Assembly: GCA_043757025.1 (NCBI GenBank)
Contig: JAYVQG010000244.1
Span: forward strand, 1-23,189
Direction of reading: 5' to 3'
From: Limnoglobus sp043757025
GTDB taxonomy: Bacteria; Planctomycetota; Planctomycetia; Gemmatales; Gemmataceae
Length of the DNA: 23,189 nt
A model generated the notes under the pieces. The model saw only the letters and a program-made list of their open reading frames with translations, was not told the origin of the DNA and did not search any database. The position numbers were made by a program, and so were the translations under genes. Positions 14,294 to 22,803 of the stretch are shown piece after piece (position 1 is the stretch's first letter; every line of letters starts with the position of its first letter).

Positions 14294-16361
14294 CATCATC
14301 CTGCTGCAAAACCCCGCAACGGTCGCTCTCGGTCACCTCAAGGACGGTGCGAACCCGTTCACGTACACCGTCGTGACAGCGGGTTCGGAAGAGCAATGCG
14401 AGGCGTACGACGTACCGGAAATCCACGATTCGCAGATCTCGGATTTGCGTAACATCGTCGGGTTATACCGCGACGGTCGCCCGACTTCGCGCGTCTACCC
14501 GATTCTCGGCGACCCCGGTTCGGGCAAGACGCACCTGATGACCCGCTTCGCGAGCGAATTGATGCGCGATGCGGTGGAAGCGGGTCGAGAATCGGTCGTG
14601 CTGATGGCGGGGCATATCCCGCCGATCAACGGCGTCGATTATCTGTACCGGCTGCTCGTCAGTCACATGCTCGAACACAAGGGCGCAGGCGCACGCACGC
14701 GAACCGCCGTCGCGGCCAGGGTCAGCGCCCGGCTCCTCGGCGAAGCGCTGCGACGGCTCGCCCCGCCGAAGCAAATCCAGTTGATCCCCGCGAAAAGCAT
14801 GTGGGATGGAATCGCGCTGAAGCTCGGCAGATCGAAGGCAACCGAATCGCGATTTGAAGCGATCGCACGAATCGTCGAAGTCTGTGCCGATGCGCACCCG
14901 ACTCGCGAACAAATTCTTCAAGCGTGCGATGCGGCAGGAATTTCGTTTGGGAGTGCCAAGTCGCTCGCCATCGAGCATCTCAATCGCACCGAGCGCGCGA
15001 ACGACGCGCGCGGCTGGGTTCGCCGGCAATTGTACTCGCGGCTCGTCGAACTCTTTTTCGACGAGAACTCCGACCGCTTCGACGAACTGTTTATCGGTGA
15101 AATCCCAGATATTCCGGGGTTCTTGTCGAACCTGCCGAAATCGCAAGCATCGGCGAATCCCAAAGACCCCGACGATTCTGCACGTCGCTCGATCGACATC
15201 TGGCTGTTGCGCGTCTGGCTCGAATTGTTCGACGAATTCGCGATCCCCGTCGTGCTGATACTCGATCAAATCGAGAATGAAACGCGGCGAGCTAACGCCG
15301 AAGATGAACTCGTCGCAACGAAAGCATTCGGCTTGGTGCTGTCTTCGATTGTCAACAACGTCGATGACGTCTGCATCCTGTTGTTCTCGACGAGAGCAGT
15401 GTGGTACGCACAAATCACTGAAATCGACAAGCATGTCGCGGACCGTCTTCAGCAACAGTTTTCGTTGCCGGGTCAACCGTCTAAAGACGCGATACTGATG
15501 CCGGTGAAGGTGACGCGATCGACGATTGAGAAGATCATCCGTCAGCGAATCCGCAAGGCGGCCCCCGACGCGAACTTTACCGGACTCCCGCAGCACTTTC
15601 CGTTCTCGGACAGCGACTTTGCGAAGCTCGACAATTCCACCAGCGTCCGCGAGTGTCTGCGTTCGCTCGGCAAGCGATACAACGAGATCGTTTACGGCGA
15701 CTTCGATAAAGATGCCTTGAAAACGAAGCTGAACGACCACTGGCTGAACGCCATCAAGAGCACCAAGAAAGAGTTCGGCGACGATGCGATTTACACGGCG
15801 GCGAAGATACCCGACGTCCAAATCGCGATCGACGGTTGGCTACAAGTTTTGAAGAACGAGGGACTGACGGGAACGGCAAACTGGCACGGCGTCGAACTGC
15901 TCAACGTTCTGTCGCGGAGCCAGTACGGCTACCTGAACGTCATCCGCACCGATAGCCGCGACGCGCCGGGTATCGGCATCGCCGCATGGCTCGCCGAGGG
16001 CAGCGCGAAGTCGAACGACTTGAAAAAGCGCCTCGAGTTCTTCGACGATAACCCGTGCGCGATTCGCTCGATCGTGCTGTTCCGCCGCGATGGTAACGAG
16101 GCCGTGAATGCGTCCACGACGAAGAAGATTTTCGACGATGCGGTCAAGAACGGGAAAGATATTCGCATCCAAAAATTCGAGCCGAAACACGTTCATTCGC
16201 TGATGGCGCTCGATCGGTGGCGTCAGTCGATTGCCCCCGAAGTCGACCAGTTCGGCGATGAGGGGCGCAGGTTGTATCGCGAAAAGCTGACGGAAATTTC
16301 GACGGAACTCGTGCGTTGGATCGAGAGTTGGTGCAAGCCGCTGAAAGGGCAAGCGACGTGA
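14265..16361 (+). CDS. Unrecognised large P-loop (AAA+/STAND-like) ATPase (cassette gene 2)
   Basis: This 698-residue cytoplasmic protein starts at an ATG inside the end of gene 1, with AAGGTG at 14252-14257. Walker A is G-D-P-G-S-G-K-T at 82-89. Walker B is P-V-V-L-I-L-D-Q-I-E at 328-337, with Asp334 and a following Glu337 as likely catalytic base. The sensor-1-like strand C-I-L-L-F-S-T-R lies at 370-377. The 240-residue stretch between Walker A and B is unusually long and mostly helical. Residues 450-560 look helical. The last 140 residues contain alternating strands and helices (Y-L-N-V-I-R-T near 556-562, I-R-S-I-V-L-F-R-R-D near 600-609), possibly a degenerate nuclease-like or protein-binding fold. 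The overall look is Orc/STAND-like, but no named family fits. The next gene overlaps its stop. Confidence 0.8.
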   Translation: MSTPTIEATDIILLQNPATVALGHLKDGANPFTYTVVTAGSEEQCEAYDVPEIHDSQISDLRNIVGLYRDGRPTSRVYPILGDPGSGKTHLMTRFASELMRDAVEAGRESVVLMAGHIPPINGVDYLYRLLVSHMLEHKGAGARTRTAVAARVSARLLGEALRRLAPPKQIQLIPAKSMWDGIALKLGRSKATESRFEAIARIVEVCADAHPTREQILQACDAAGISFGSAKSLAIEHLNRTERANDARGWVRRQLYSRLVELFFDENSDRFDELFIGEIPDIPGFLSNLPKSQASANPKDPDDSARRSIDIWLLRVWLELFDEFAIPVVLILDQIENETRRANAEDELVATKAFGLVLSSIVNNVDDVCILLFSTRAVWYAQITEIDKHVADRLQQQFSLPGQPSKDAILMPVKVTRSTIEKIIRQRIRKAAPDANFTGLPQHFPFSDSDFAKLDNSTSVRECLRSLGKRYNEIVYGDFDKDALKTKLNDHWLNAIKSTKKEFGDDAIYTAAKIPDVQIAIDGWLQVLKNEGLTGTANWHGVELLNVLSRSQYGYLNVIRTDSRDAPGIGIAAWLAEGSAKSNDLKKRLEFFDDNPCAIRSIVLFRRDGNEAVNASTTKKIFDDAVKNGKDIRIQKFEPKHVHSLMALDRWRQSIAPEVDQFGDEGRRLYREKLTEISTELVRWIESWCKPLKGQAT

Positions 16362-17008
16362 TCGACCCCACTGAACCCGCATGGCTTCCGCCGCCATCGC
16401 TGACGCAACGCGGTCCGGAACGGATCGAGTTGACCATCGGCAGCGGCAAGGCCGTGAAATACTTCCGAGGCAGCATCCGGCTCGTCGCCGGTCAATCGCT
16501 GATCGTGCGAGTGGTGTTCGACAAACCACTTCACGGCGCAAATTGCGAAACGTTTATCGAGGGCAGCGATGCGCTTCTGCCGATCATGAAAACCAGCCGC
16601 ATCGTGTCCGGGAATCGGGTAATCTATCACTCGGAATTTCGCAGTCGCCTCTACAGCCAGCTTCCCGAATGGATTCGCGGAAAGATTCCGCTACCCTGCC
16701 ACTCGAAAATTCACGTTCGGATCGCCGACGCGATCTCGGACCCGGTGAGGATTGATATACCAGTGTCAATCCGACCATCGCTGAGTGCGATTGGAACGAT
16801 CTGCCTGTTCGTGCCATTCTTTTTCGTGCTCGTGCCGGAACTCGTACGCCGGTACGAACGCATGGGAAACATCTGGGATGGCGGATTGTCGCTACTCGAA
16901 TCGCTCGACATCTGGAAGCGTTGCGGAACGCTGGCGATTGCCACTGCAATGACGTTGGGAGGATTGCTCGTCGTCGCACTCGGTATCGGTGGTGGCGAAG
17001 AGGAGTGA
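16358..17008 (+). CDS. Unrecognised protein with two C-terminal membrane helices (cassette gene 3)
   Basis: The GTG at 16358 overlaps the ATPase stop as GTGA and gives 216 residues. There is no signal peptide. Residues 1-138 look beta-rich (R-I-E-L-T-I near 22-27, S-L-I-V-R-V-V-F near 47-54, V-R-I-D-I-P-V near 130-136). Two hydrophobic helices follow, at about 142-160 (I-G-T-I-C-L-F-V-P-F-F-F-V-L-V) and 189-210 (L-A-I-A-T-A-M-T-L-G-G-L-L-V-V-A-L). A 28-residue loop with R-R-Y-E-R separates them, and the protein ends in G-G-G-E-E-E. A missing signal sequence suggests the beta domain is cytoplasmic, but the basic loop would argue the reverse, so topology is unresolved. In context it could be the membrane partner or effector of the ATPase. 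It ends 5 nt from the convergent YitT gene. Confidence 0.75.
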   Translation: MIDPTEPAWLPPPSLTQRGPERIELTIGSGKAVKYFRGSIRLVAGQSLIVRVVFDKPLHGANCETFIEGSDALLPIMKTSRIVSGNRVIYHSEFRSRLYSQLPEWIRGKIPLPCHSKIHVRIADAISDPVRIDIPVSIRPSLSAIGTICLFVPFFFVLVPELVRRYERMGNIWDGGLSLLESLDIWKRCGTLAIATAMTLGGLLVVALGIGGGEEE

Positions 17009-17013
17009 GGCTT

Positions 17014-17856
17014 TTAGTGATACTCTTTCTTCTTCAGTACGCCGCCGCTGGTTTCGTGGACGGGCGAAACGACGATGAACGCGATCGGGTCTTTCGCTTT
17101 CACGATCGTTTCGAGCCGGGTGATTTCGAGCCTCGTAATGACGCAGAACAGCACTTCTTGTGCAGTATCGGTGTAGCCACCTTTTGCCATAAATGAGGTG
17201 ACGCCACGGCCCATCTCGCTGAGAATGGCTTGCCGAATCGCTTCGTTTTGTGCGGAGAAAATCATCACGCCGTTGTAGGCTTCGATACCGTGGAGCAGGT
17301 AGTCGATCGTCTTCGAGGCGGCGAAATACGTGAGTGCCGAGTAGAGCGCCGATTCGACGCCGAGGAAGACGGCGGCCACGCAGAAGATGACGACGTTGAG
17401 GCCGAGGATCACTTCGCCGACAGTGGCAAACGTGCGTTTGCTGAGGATGACGGCGAGTACTTCGGTGCCATCGAGAACGCCGCCGCCACGAATCGCCAAG
17501 CCGACACCTGCGCCGATGAAGAAGCCGCCGAAGAACGAGCCGAGCAGCTTATCCGAAGTCACGACGGGGAACGGCACAACGGCGAGGCAGATCGCTAAAC
17601 CGACGATCGCGAGCGCACTTTTCACGGCGAAGATGAAACCGATATGCCGGTAGCCGATGAACACGAACGGCGCATTCACCACGACGATCAGGATCGGCAA
17701 TGGAATCCCAGTCAATTTCGCCAGAAGCATCGCGATACCGCTGAAGCCGCCATCGATGAAGTGGTTGGGAATCAGAAACCCAGCAATACCCAGACCGGCC
17801 ACGATCACCCCTGCGAGTAGGGAACCGGCACTCCACGAATATCTGGCAAATTTCAT
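17014..17856 (-). CDS. YitT-family (DUF161/DUF2179) integral membrane protein
   Basis: The ATG at 17856 (M-K-F-A-R-Y-S-W) gives 280 residues, the family norm; a purine-rich GAGGCG site precedes it. The frame extends to 17943 but without a better start. The N-terminal two-thirds is a bundle of five to six membrane helices, with the family pattern F-L-I-P-N-H-F-I-D-G-G-F-S-G-I-A near 27-42 and G-V-L-D-G-T-E in the middle. The C-terminal cytoplasmic DUF2179 domain is clear: G-V-M-I-F-S, G-R-G-V-T-S, G-G-Y-T and near the end F-I-V-V-S-P-V-H-E-T-S-G-G. YitT proteins are widespread, with no firmly established role. The gene is convergent with the ATPase cassette. Confidence 0.9.
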   Translation of the reverse strand: MKFARYSWSAGSLLAGVIVAGLGIAGFLIPNHFIDGGFSGIAMLLAKLTGIPLPILIVVVNAPFVFIGYRHIGFIFAVKSALAIVGLAICLAVVPFPVVTSDKLLGSFFGGFFIGAGVGLAIRGGGVLDGTEVLAVILSKRTFATVGEVILGLNVVIFCVAAVFLGVESALYSALTYFAASKTIDYLLHGIEAYNGVMIFSAQNEAIRQAILSEMGRGVTSFMAKGGYTDTAQEVLFCVITRLEITRLETIVKAKDPIAFIVVSPVHETSGGVLKKKEYH

Positions 17857-17943
17857 TCGTTTCGCCTCGGATTCTCGATCGAAGGATGTCGTTTGAGTCC
17901 GTCTCGCGAAATCCGTAACAAGTCGCCCAGAGTCCGTCCGCAT

Positions 17944-17979
17944 GACTTCAGGACTTGTGTGTCACCCCATCCTGAAGTC
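17944..17979. repeat. Perfect 10-bp inverted repeat upstream of the YitT-family gene
   Basis: GACTTCAGGA at 17944-17953 and TCCTGAAGTC at 17970-17979 are exact reverse complements, 16 nt apart. They lie in the 167-nt gap between the glycosyltransferase stop and the YitT start, about 90 nt before the latter. No T-run follows on either strand, so a regulator-binding site or mRNA hairpin is more likely than an intrinsic terminator. Confidence 0.5.
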
Positions 17980-18023
17980 GTTCCCGAAAACCGGAATCAA
18001 CTTACCGTAGGCCGGACACAACA

Positions 18024-19676
18024 TCACGTGCCGTCGCCTTTTTGGCGGTAGACGAAGACCGTCGCGTCTTCGGGTGGGCCGTCGGCGGGCCAGTGGTACA
18101 TCCTGACGGCTTTGTTTTTAGAGTCGTTGACCACGTTCTTCGCGGCTTCGTGCATCGGCAATCGCGAGTGCGGCGACTTGCCCAACTCGATGACGACCCA
18201 GCGATATTCCGGTACGTCGGGGAATGCGGGAATGCGATATTGCGTGTAACCGGCGTACCATGCCGCCCAGTCGTACGGGTCGATTAGCGCATCTTTCGGG
18301 CCGACTTTCCCGCGCAGGAATTCCCCCGCGGCCTTGTGCCCGATTCGGCTCTCGTGCGGTGGCTTCATCGCGGCCGGCACCGCACTGCCGACGAGCAGTA
18401 ACAGCACGACTGCGGGTGCCCAACTCGCACGGATGCGGAACAGCGCCAGCAGCGGTTCGATCGCCGCAACTGCGAAGATGCACGCGAGGAGCGCGAGTAA
18501 CACCGTGTGCCGTTCGGAGACATACCCCTGCATGATGCCGAGCATCGCGAGGACCGAGGTGTTGACGATTGCGAGGACAATTACGACGCCAAATCCGACA
18601 TCCTCGAAGAGCTTTTTGCGGAACAGAACCACGCCGATGAGGCCGAGCACGAACGCGGCATAGTGCGCCGTCTTGAAGGTTTCTTTCACGATCGCTTTGA
18701 CGGCCCAGACGTACTTGCTCGCATCGCGAACGGGGTCGTACCAATCGGCGAACAGCGTCGTCTGGACGACCGCGCGCTCGCCCGTGGTGCCTTTCATCCA
18801 AAGGCGATTCGGCTGATTCCCTTTCAACTGACCGACGATGCTATTCCAGGTCGGCTTGTTGGAAATTTTGCCGATGATCGCCATATATGGCACCGCGACT
18901 AACAGCACGCCGACGCCCAAACTGGCGAGGCGACCGATCGCTTGATCGCGCGGCCAACGGCGCAGGAAGCCCATGATGGTAATCGCGGCGGCTACGGCGA
19001 GAACGACCATCAACCCTTCCGGACGAACGAGGTACGCGACGCTGCTCATCATGCCGCAAGCGAGGAACCCGCCGACGGAACAGGTACGGGCGGCACGCAC
19101 TCCGAACGCGAGTGCCGACGACACGAATAGCAGGTACAGCGATTCCGAGAGGCCATCGCTGGTGATGTGCGCGATGACGGGTGCCACTTGGAAAAGGATC
19201 GCGCCGCCGAAGCCGACGAATGGCTTGCCAAATAGCATTCGCCCGAGCCAGTACGTCGGGAAGACGAGCAAGACCGCCGCGATCGCACTGACGATTTGCG
19301 CGCTCGTCAGCACGGTTTGCGGAAGGCTCTCGACACTCGCTGGGCCGCTGGCGAGCGAGACGAGGTAGATCATCACGGGGTAAGCGGGCGGGTGATGGCT
19401 TTCGCCTTTTCGCAGCACGTCGAGGAACGTCGGCGGACGTGGCGTTTCCGAATTCGGACCGATCGTCGGCGCGGTCGTCTCCTCGGGGTGGCCCAAATTC
19501 AGCGCCATCCGCGCGAACGTCAGGCTGTCTCGCGCTGTCACCGTCGTGTGGGAAATCAGCCAACCGTGGATGGCAATCGAGACGGCGATCAGAATCGCGA
19601 GGTAGCCCCAGTCGGCCGCCGCAAGCAGACTCTGACGCGGAACGACTTCCAACTTAGCACCGACATGCGCATCCAT
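18024..19676 (-). CDS. GT39-like (ArnT/PMT superfamily) polyprenyl-sugar glycosyltransferase
   Basis: This 550-residue polytopic protein has about ten membrane helices from residue 24 to about 450, then a soluble domain of about 100 residues. Family hallmarks are the acidic loop after the first helix (T-V-T-A-R-D-S-L-T-F-A-R, with Asp50 as probable catalytic acid) and H-H-P-P-A-Y-P at 94-100 in the first outer loop. GT-C enzymes of this type move a sugar from a lipid-phosphate donor to lipid or protein on the outer face of the inner membrane. Donor and acceptor cannot be told. The ATG is preceded by AGGGGAA. The gene is divergent from arfB with a 113-nt gap, and it sits upstream of the YitT gene, too far apart for certain co-transcription. 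Confidence 0.85.
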   Translation of the reverse strand: MDAHVGAKLEVVPRQSLLAAADWGYLAILIAVSIAIHGWLISHTTVTARDSLTFARMALNLGHPEETTAPTIGPNSETPRPPTFLDVLRKGESHHPPAYPVMIYLVSLASGPASVESLPQTVLTSAQIVSAIAAVLLVFPTYWLGRMLFGKPFVGFGGAILFQVAPVIAHITSDGLSESLYLLFVSSALAFGVRAARTCSVGGFLACGMMSSVAYLVRPEGLMVVLAVAAAITIMGFLRRWPRDQAIGRLASLGVGVLLVAVPYMAIIGKISNKPTWNSIVGQLKGNQPNRLWMKGTTGERAVVQTTLFADWYDPVRDASKYVWAVKAIVKETFKTAHYAAFVLGLIGVVLFRKKLFEDVGFGVVIVLAIVNTSVLAMLGIMQGYVSERHTVLLALLACIFAVAAIEPLLALFRIRASWAPAVVLLLLVGSAVPAAMKPPHESRIGHKAAGEFLRGKVGPKDALIDPYDWAAWYAGYTQYRIPAFPDVPEYRWVVIELGKSPHSRLPMHEAAKNVVNDSKNKAVRMYHWPADGPPEDATVFVYRQKGDGT

Positions 19677-19789
19677 ACGACGATTCCCCTAGTTTCCGGA
19701 ACGCGATCCGGTTGGCGAAAAGCGGATGGTAAGGTAGAAGTAAACGCAACGTCAAGCCGGGTCGTACGGTAGAAGTTTCGGAGCAGACC

Positions 19790-20209
19790 GTGATTGAAGT
19801 GACACCGACAATGCGAATCCCCCTCGAAGAGATCGAGTGGAGCTACGCGCGCTCCGGCGGACCCGGTGGGCAGAACGTGAATAAAGTCGCATCGAAAGCG
19901 ATGCTGCGTTGGGCGATGCTCGCCAGCCCGAGCGTGCCCGATTTCGTGAAAGCCCGCGTTCGCGAACTCTACCCGAGCCGCGTGACGATCGACGGCGATT
20001 TGATCATCGCATCGCAAGAGTATCGCGATCAGGAACGCAACCGCGATGCGTGCGTGGAGAAATTGATCGACTTGTTACGCCGCGGTGCCACGCGCCCGAA
20101 AGCACGGCGCGCGACCAAGCCATCGAAGGGATCGAAGGAGCGTCGCCTGACCGAAAAGAAAAAGCAATCGACGCGGAAAGCCGACCGCAAACCGGGCGAC
20201 GGCGAGTAA
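19790..20209 (+). CDS. arfB: Peptidyl-tRNA hydrolase ArfB (ribosome rescue, YaeJ)
   Basis: This 139-residue protein starts at GTG 19790 (V-I-E-V-T-P-T-M-R-I-P), which matches the usual ArfB N-terminus; an ATG at 19811 would remove its first strand. A GGAGC site precedes it. The release-factor domain 3 signature is R-S-G-G-P-G-G-Q-N-V-N-K-V, with the catalytic GGQ at 26-28. The basic tail from about 95 (A-T-K-P-S-K-G-S-K-E-R-R-L) is the part that enters the empty mRNA channel of a stalled ribosome. Length and tail distinguish it from full release factors 1 and 2, which are over 300 residues. It frees ribosomes stalled on broken mRNA. It appears to be a single-gene unit. Confidence 0.93.
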   Translation: MIEVTPTMRIPLEEIEWSYARSGGPGGQNVNKVASKAMLRWAMLASPSVPDFVKARVRELYPSRVTIDGDLIIASQEYRDQERNRDACVEKLIDLLRRGATRPKARRATKPSKGSKERRLTEKKKQSTRKADRKPGDGE

Positions 20210-20262
20210 TGACGCTCGGACCCGGTCGAGTCGGGTATCGGTGAAAAACAGCGACCAGTGAC

Positions 20263-21162
20263 TCAAGGCATTTCGATAATCTCTCCCCCGGAACGACTGG
20301 CTAATGCTGGCAGAATACCTCGTGCGGAGTATCGCATAAAACGATTAGAACCATCGGCAAAAAGGAAGTGACTTCCGCCGGTGTGCAGGCTCCAGAAATG
20401 ATACCGGTCGCATGGATTACTGACCGCGCCGGGTCCAAACCGAAATGTTCCCGTACAGGTTTCACCGGGGACGATTGGTTCTGGAACACTCATATCTTCA
20501 TCGGGTCCATATAGTCGTCCCCAGTATCCATTCGCAACAGCAAGACGGGCATACCATCCACCTGCTTGCAAAGTGTCTGGTGGCGGCCTCTCCCCTACCA
20601 TTATCGTCGAGCTCGTCCCATCCACGATATCCGTCAGGCGTATGCCCGGGTAACCTCCAAGTACACCATCTTGCTTTCCGGTACCACTCACTCCCATGTA
20701 CGAAGTGTAGGCTGTCAAAATATTGTCTCTGTTTACAAGGGCGACTGTGAGTCGCCCGTCCATCGGGCAAACATAAGACTTCACGTTAGCGGACAGCGCT
20801 GTGTGAGGTGGGTTTACCAACGGAGAAAACGGTTGGATTTGCAGTGCTCTCTCCGTCGACGACCAGAGTGATTCCTCACCCATCTGCGACAGAATCTGCG
20901 CCATCCACGACACCGACAGGAATTTCTGTTTATTCGGATCCGGTGGAAGCCCATCGGGGAATCGCCCATGGACACTGTGGTAGTTGTGTAACGCGATACC
21001 GATTTGCTTCAAATTGTTCTGGCAACTCGTTCTTGCCGCCGCCTCTCGTACCCGTTGCACAGCTGGGAGTAATAAACCCAAAAGGGCCGTCATAATGCCC
21101 ATCGCGACAATGAGTTCGATCAGGCTAAACCCACGCTTTTGGCACGAAAGCAAACGTTGCAT
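20263..21162 (-). CDS. DUF1559 (H-X9-DG) type II pseudopilin-like protein
   Basis: The ATG at 21162 follows a GGAGG site inside the slightly longer open frame and encodes 299 residues. The prepilin signal is C-Q-K-R-G-F-S-L-I-E-L, with cleavage expected after Gly11 and Glu16 at +5. A hydrophobic helix to about 33 and L-L-P-A-V-Q-R-V-R-E-A-A-A-R near 31-44 follow. The planctomycete DUF1559 core is clear: C-Q-N-N-L-K-Q-I-G-I-A-L-H-N-Y-H near 47-62, D-G-T-S-S-T-I-M-V-G-E near 181-191, and H-T-G-G-S-H-F-L-F-A-D-G at 260-271, the H-X9-DG motif. These proteins occur in very high copy number in planctomycetes and are thought to be surface or pseudopilus components. It ends a minus-strand run of exported proteins, 33 nt downstream of the previous gene. 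Confidence 0.93.
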   Translation of the reverse strand: MQRLLSCQKRGFSLIELIVAMGIMTALLGLLLPAVQRVREAAARTSCQNNLKQIGIALHNYHSVHGRFPDGLPPDPNKQKFLSVSWMAQILSQMGEESLWSSTERALQIQPFSPLVNPPHTALSANVKSYVCPMDGRLTVALVNRDNILTAYTSYMGVSGTGKQDGVLGGYPGIRLTDIVDGTSSTIMVGERPPPDTLQAGGWYARLAVANGYWGRLYGPDEDMSVPEPIVPGETCTGTFRFGPGAVSNPCDRYHFWSLHTGGSHFLFADGSNRFMRYSARGILPALASRSGGEIIEMP

Positions 21163-21195
21163 GACATCCTCCAACCGAGATACTAACGCATATTT

Positions 21196-21570
21196 TTACG
21201 GCTCAATGAGCTTTACTGGAATGACAATTTCTTCTTGGCCACCTGTCCACTTTCCAATCAACTTGACCAAGCCCTTACTGGATGCCTTCAATAGGTTAAA
21301 CTTTGACTGATCAAACTTGATAATTACAGTATGAGAAATTGCATATTCAGATGGAATGATGACAGAAAGCCCCTCCGATGCTTCGATAATGCGAAATACT
21401 CCCTCTGAAATGTCACCGTAGTGTTGAGGGGCGATGACGAGTACATCAGGCAGATCGAGTATCGGTGCGTCTACGGTCCCCTTGTTTCTCGTACAGATGT
21501 GGCGATAACCCGCACCTGCTAACAAGATCGTTACCGATAGTGCCAAGACACTTGGAATCCGATTTTTCAT
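21196..21570 (-). CDS. Small exported or membrane-anchored protein, possibly DUF1573-like
   Basis: The ATG at 21570 (M-K-N-R-I-P) has a CAGGACA site upstream and encodes 124 residues; a TTG at 21591 could add seven. An N-terminal hydrophobic segment (V-L-A-L-S-V-T-I-L-L-A-G-A-G, about 8-21) acts as signal peptide or anchor. The rest is beta-rich: G-V-F-R-I-I-E-A-S, V-I-I-K-F-D, K-G-L-V-K-L-I-G-K-W and a final E-I-V-I-P-V-K-L. This is the rhythm of an immunoglobulin-like or DUF1573-like fold, but key motifs are missing and the call is tentative. It lies 46 nt after the LolA-like gene and 33 nt before the DUF1559 gene, probably in one transcript. Confidence 0.65.
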   Translation of the reverse strand: MKNRIPSVLALSVTILLAGAGYRHICTRNKGTVDAPILDLPDVLVIAPQHYGDISEGVFRIIEASEGLSVIIPSEYAISHTVIIKFDQSKFNLLKASSKGLVKLIGKWTGGQEEIVIPVKLIEP

Positions 21571-21616
21571 GTTGATTGTCCTGACAGACAAACGGCGAAA
21601 GCAACCATGTTTTGAA

Positions 21617-22717
21617 TCATCGAGCAGCCAATGATGGCCCTTTTCGCTTTCGCCACCATTGCGATACGAAGATTACAGCCCCGAATCCGAAGATGCCGAG
21701 CGATGCGGGTAGCAGCCAACGAGTCCACGACTCCGGTTCTTGCTGGGTTGCCCGAGGAGCTTCTTCGGGCGATTGTGGAACCAGTAACCCTGGCATGAAG
21801 GTAATCGGTTCGCCGTGCTCAGTCAACGCAGGCTTCGTCAGTTCCCCAGTCGCATCTGCGACTTTCACTTGATTTAATACCGTATCGATCACCTTCAGAC
21901 CTTCGGCGAATTTGAATGTCATGGCTTCGGTCGGTATCGTTCGGTTAATCTGAAGGTTCAAAAATGTCGCAGTCAGACGTTGTTTGTCGAGTGAATCGTG
22001 ACGATTGGCAGTTGTTTTCACGACTTTCGGGAAATAAATCCCGGGAGATCCCTCCTGAAACTCCATTACCTCCTGGTCACTCAATACGAGGTTCTCAATC
22101 GTTGGACTCCAGAGTACTCGCCGTCGCACCAGATAATTAACTGCGGGGTCAAACCAAATTTCTAAGCGCCCGCGTGCATGCGACACGTCCACCAAAACCA
22201 GTGGCCGACCTTTATCATCAACCCGTCGAATGGAATTCACTTTATCGGTTTCGGATAGGAACTCTTCAAAGGGAACGACGTACCTGGTTTTACCTGGGAA
22301 CATAATGAGCCCGAACAGATTGGGATCGCAATTGAGATGCTTGTTTGTATCGGTCACCGATCCGGTGATTGATGCCGTCCCGGTTTGACCATACATTGCA
22401 GGTGGAATTTTATCCGTCGATTTTCGTAGGCCGTTTTTAATAAACACATCGCATTTGAGGCCGCCATCCGATGTATATTTACACCGGACGACATTACCAT
22501 CACGCCAGTATTCTCCTTGCTCATCGCCGCCCGGGCTTTTGGGGTTGTAAACTAAAGTCGTACGACAGGACATCGTTCGGATCGACTCGATACTGGCCCG
22601 ATGGGCTTGACGCACCGAGTCCAGTAAGTCGTCTGCGTGGAGTGTCGAAATACTACAGGACACTAAACATGCAACAATCACAACGATGTGAGTGGCGACT
22701 AAACGGGATGCACCCAT
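21617..22717 (-). CDS. LolA-like exported protein with C-terminal membrane anchor
   Basis: This 366-residue protein starts at ATG 22717 with a TAGGTG site upstream. A signal peptide spans about 1-28 (I-V-V-I-V-A-C-L-V-S-C). The body resembles outer-membrane-lipoprotein-sorting (LolA/LppX-like) folds: L-L-D-S-V-R-Q-A-H-R near 31-40, a strand R-T-M-S-C-R-T-T-L, then G-R-L-E-I-W-F-D-P-A, V-N-Y-L-V-R-R-R-V in the middle and I-Y-F-P-K-V-V. A strongly hydrophobic helix near the end (about 334-353) is followed by W-W-R-K-R-K, a stop-transfer anchor with its short tail in the cytoplasm. A sorting-signal role for this end is possible, but no PEP or LPxTG motif is present. It may bind lipid or hydrophobic ligands at the membrane surface. 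Confidence 0.7.
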   Translation of the reverse strand: MGASRLVATHIVVIVACLVSCSISTLHADDLLDSVRQAHRASIESIRTMSCRTTLVYNPKSPGGDEQGEYWRDGNVVRCKYTSDGGLKCDVFIKNGLRKSTDKIPPAMYGQTGTASITGSVTDTNKHLNCDPNLFGLIMFPGKTRYVVPFEEFLSETDKVNSIRRVDDKGRPLVLVDVSHARGRLEIWFDPAVNYLVRRRVLWSPTIENLVLSDQEVMEFQEGSPGIYFPKVVKTTANRHDSLDKQRLTATFLNLQINRTIPTEAMTFKFAEGLKVIDTVLNQVKVADATGELTKPALTEHGEPITFMPGLLVPQSPEEAPRATQQEPESWTRWLLPASLGIFGFGAVIFVSQWWRKRKGPSLAAR

Positions 22718-22742
22718 ATGCTAACACCTATTCGATTTGAGT

Positions 22743-22775
22743 CGTGGAGGCAAAGACGTCGCCTTCGCCTCCACG
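22743..22775. repeat. Stem-loop between the Cys-rich and LolA-like genes
   Basis: CGTGGAGGC at 22743-22751 pairs exactly with GCCTCCACG at 22767-22775, and the stem can extend inward with mismatches. It lies 28 nt after the Cys-rich gene's stop and 25 nt before the LolA-like start. There is no T-run on the minus strand, so it is more likely an mRNA processing, stability or attenuation hairpin than a classical terminator. Confidence 0.5.
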
Positions 22776-22803
22776 GCCTAAGCACTGAAAACCCCGTGCC
22801 TAT

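Noticed and set aside
14463..15821. 452-residue open frame antisense to the ATPase
   Set aside because: It is Arg/Val/Asp-rich with no motif. It mirrors codon bias of the real gene, which has intact Walker motifs and an upstream ribosome site.
17014..17598. Plus-strand Glu/Asp/Ala-rich frame over the YitT gene
   Set aside because: It is a typical complement of a hydrophobic membrane-protein gene and not an independent gene.
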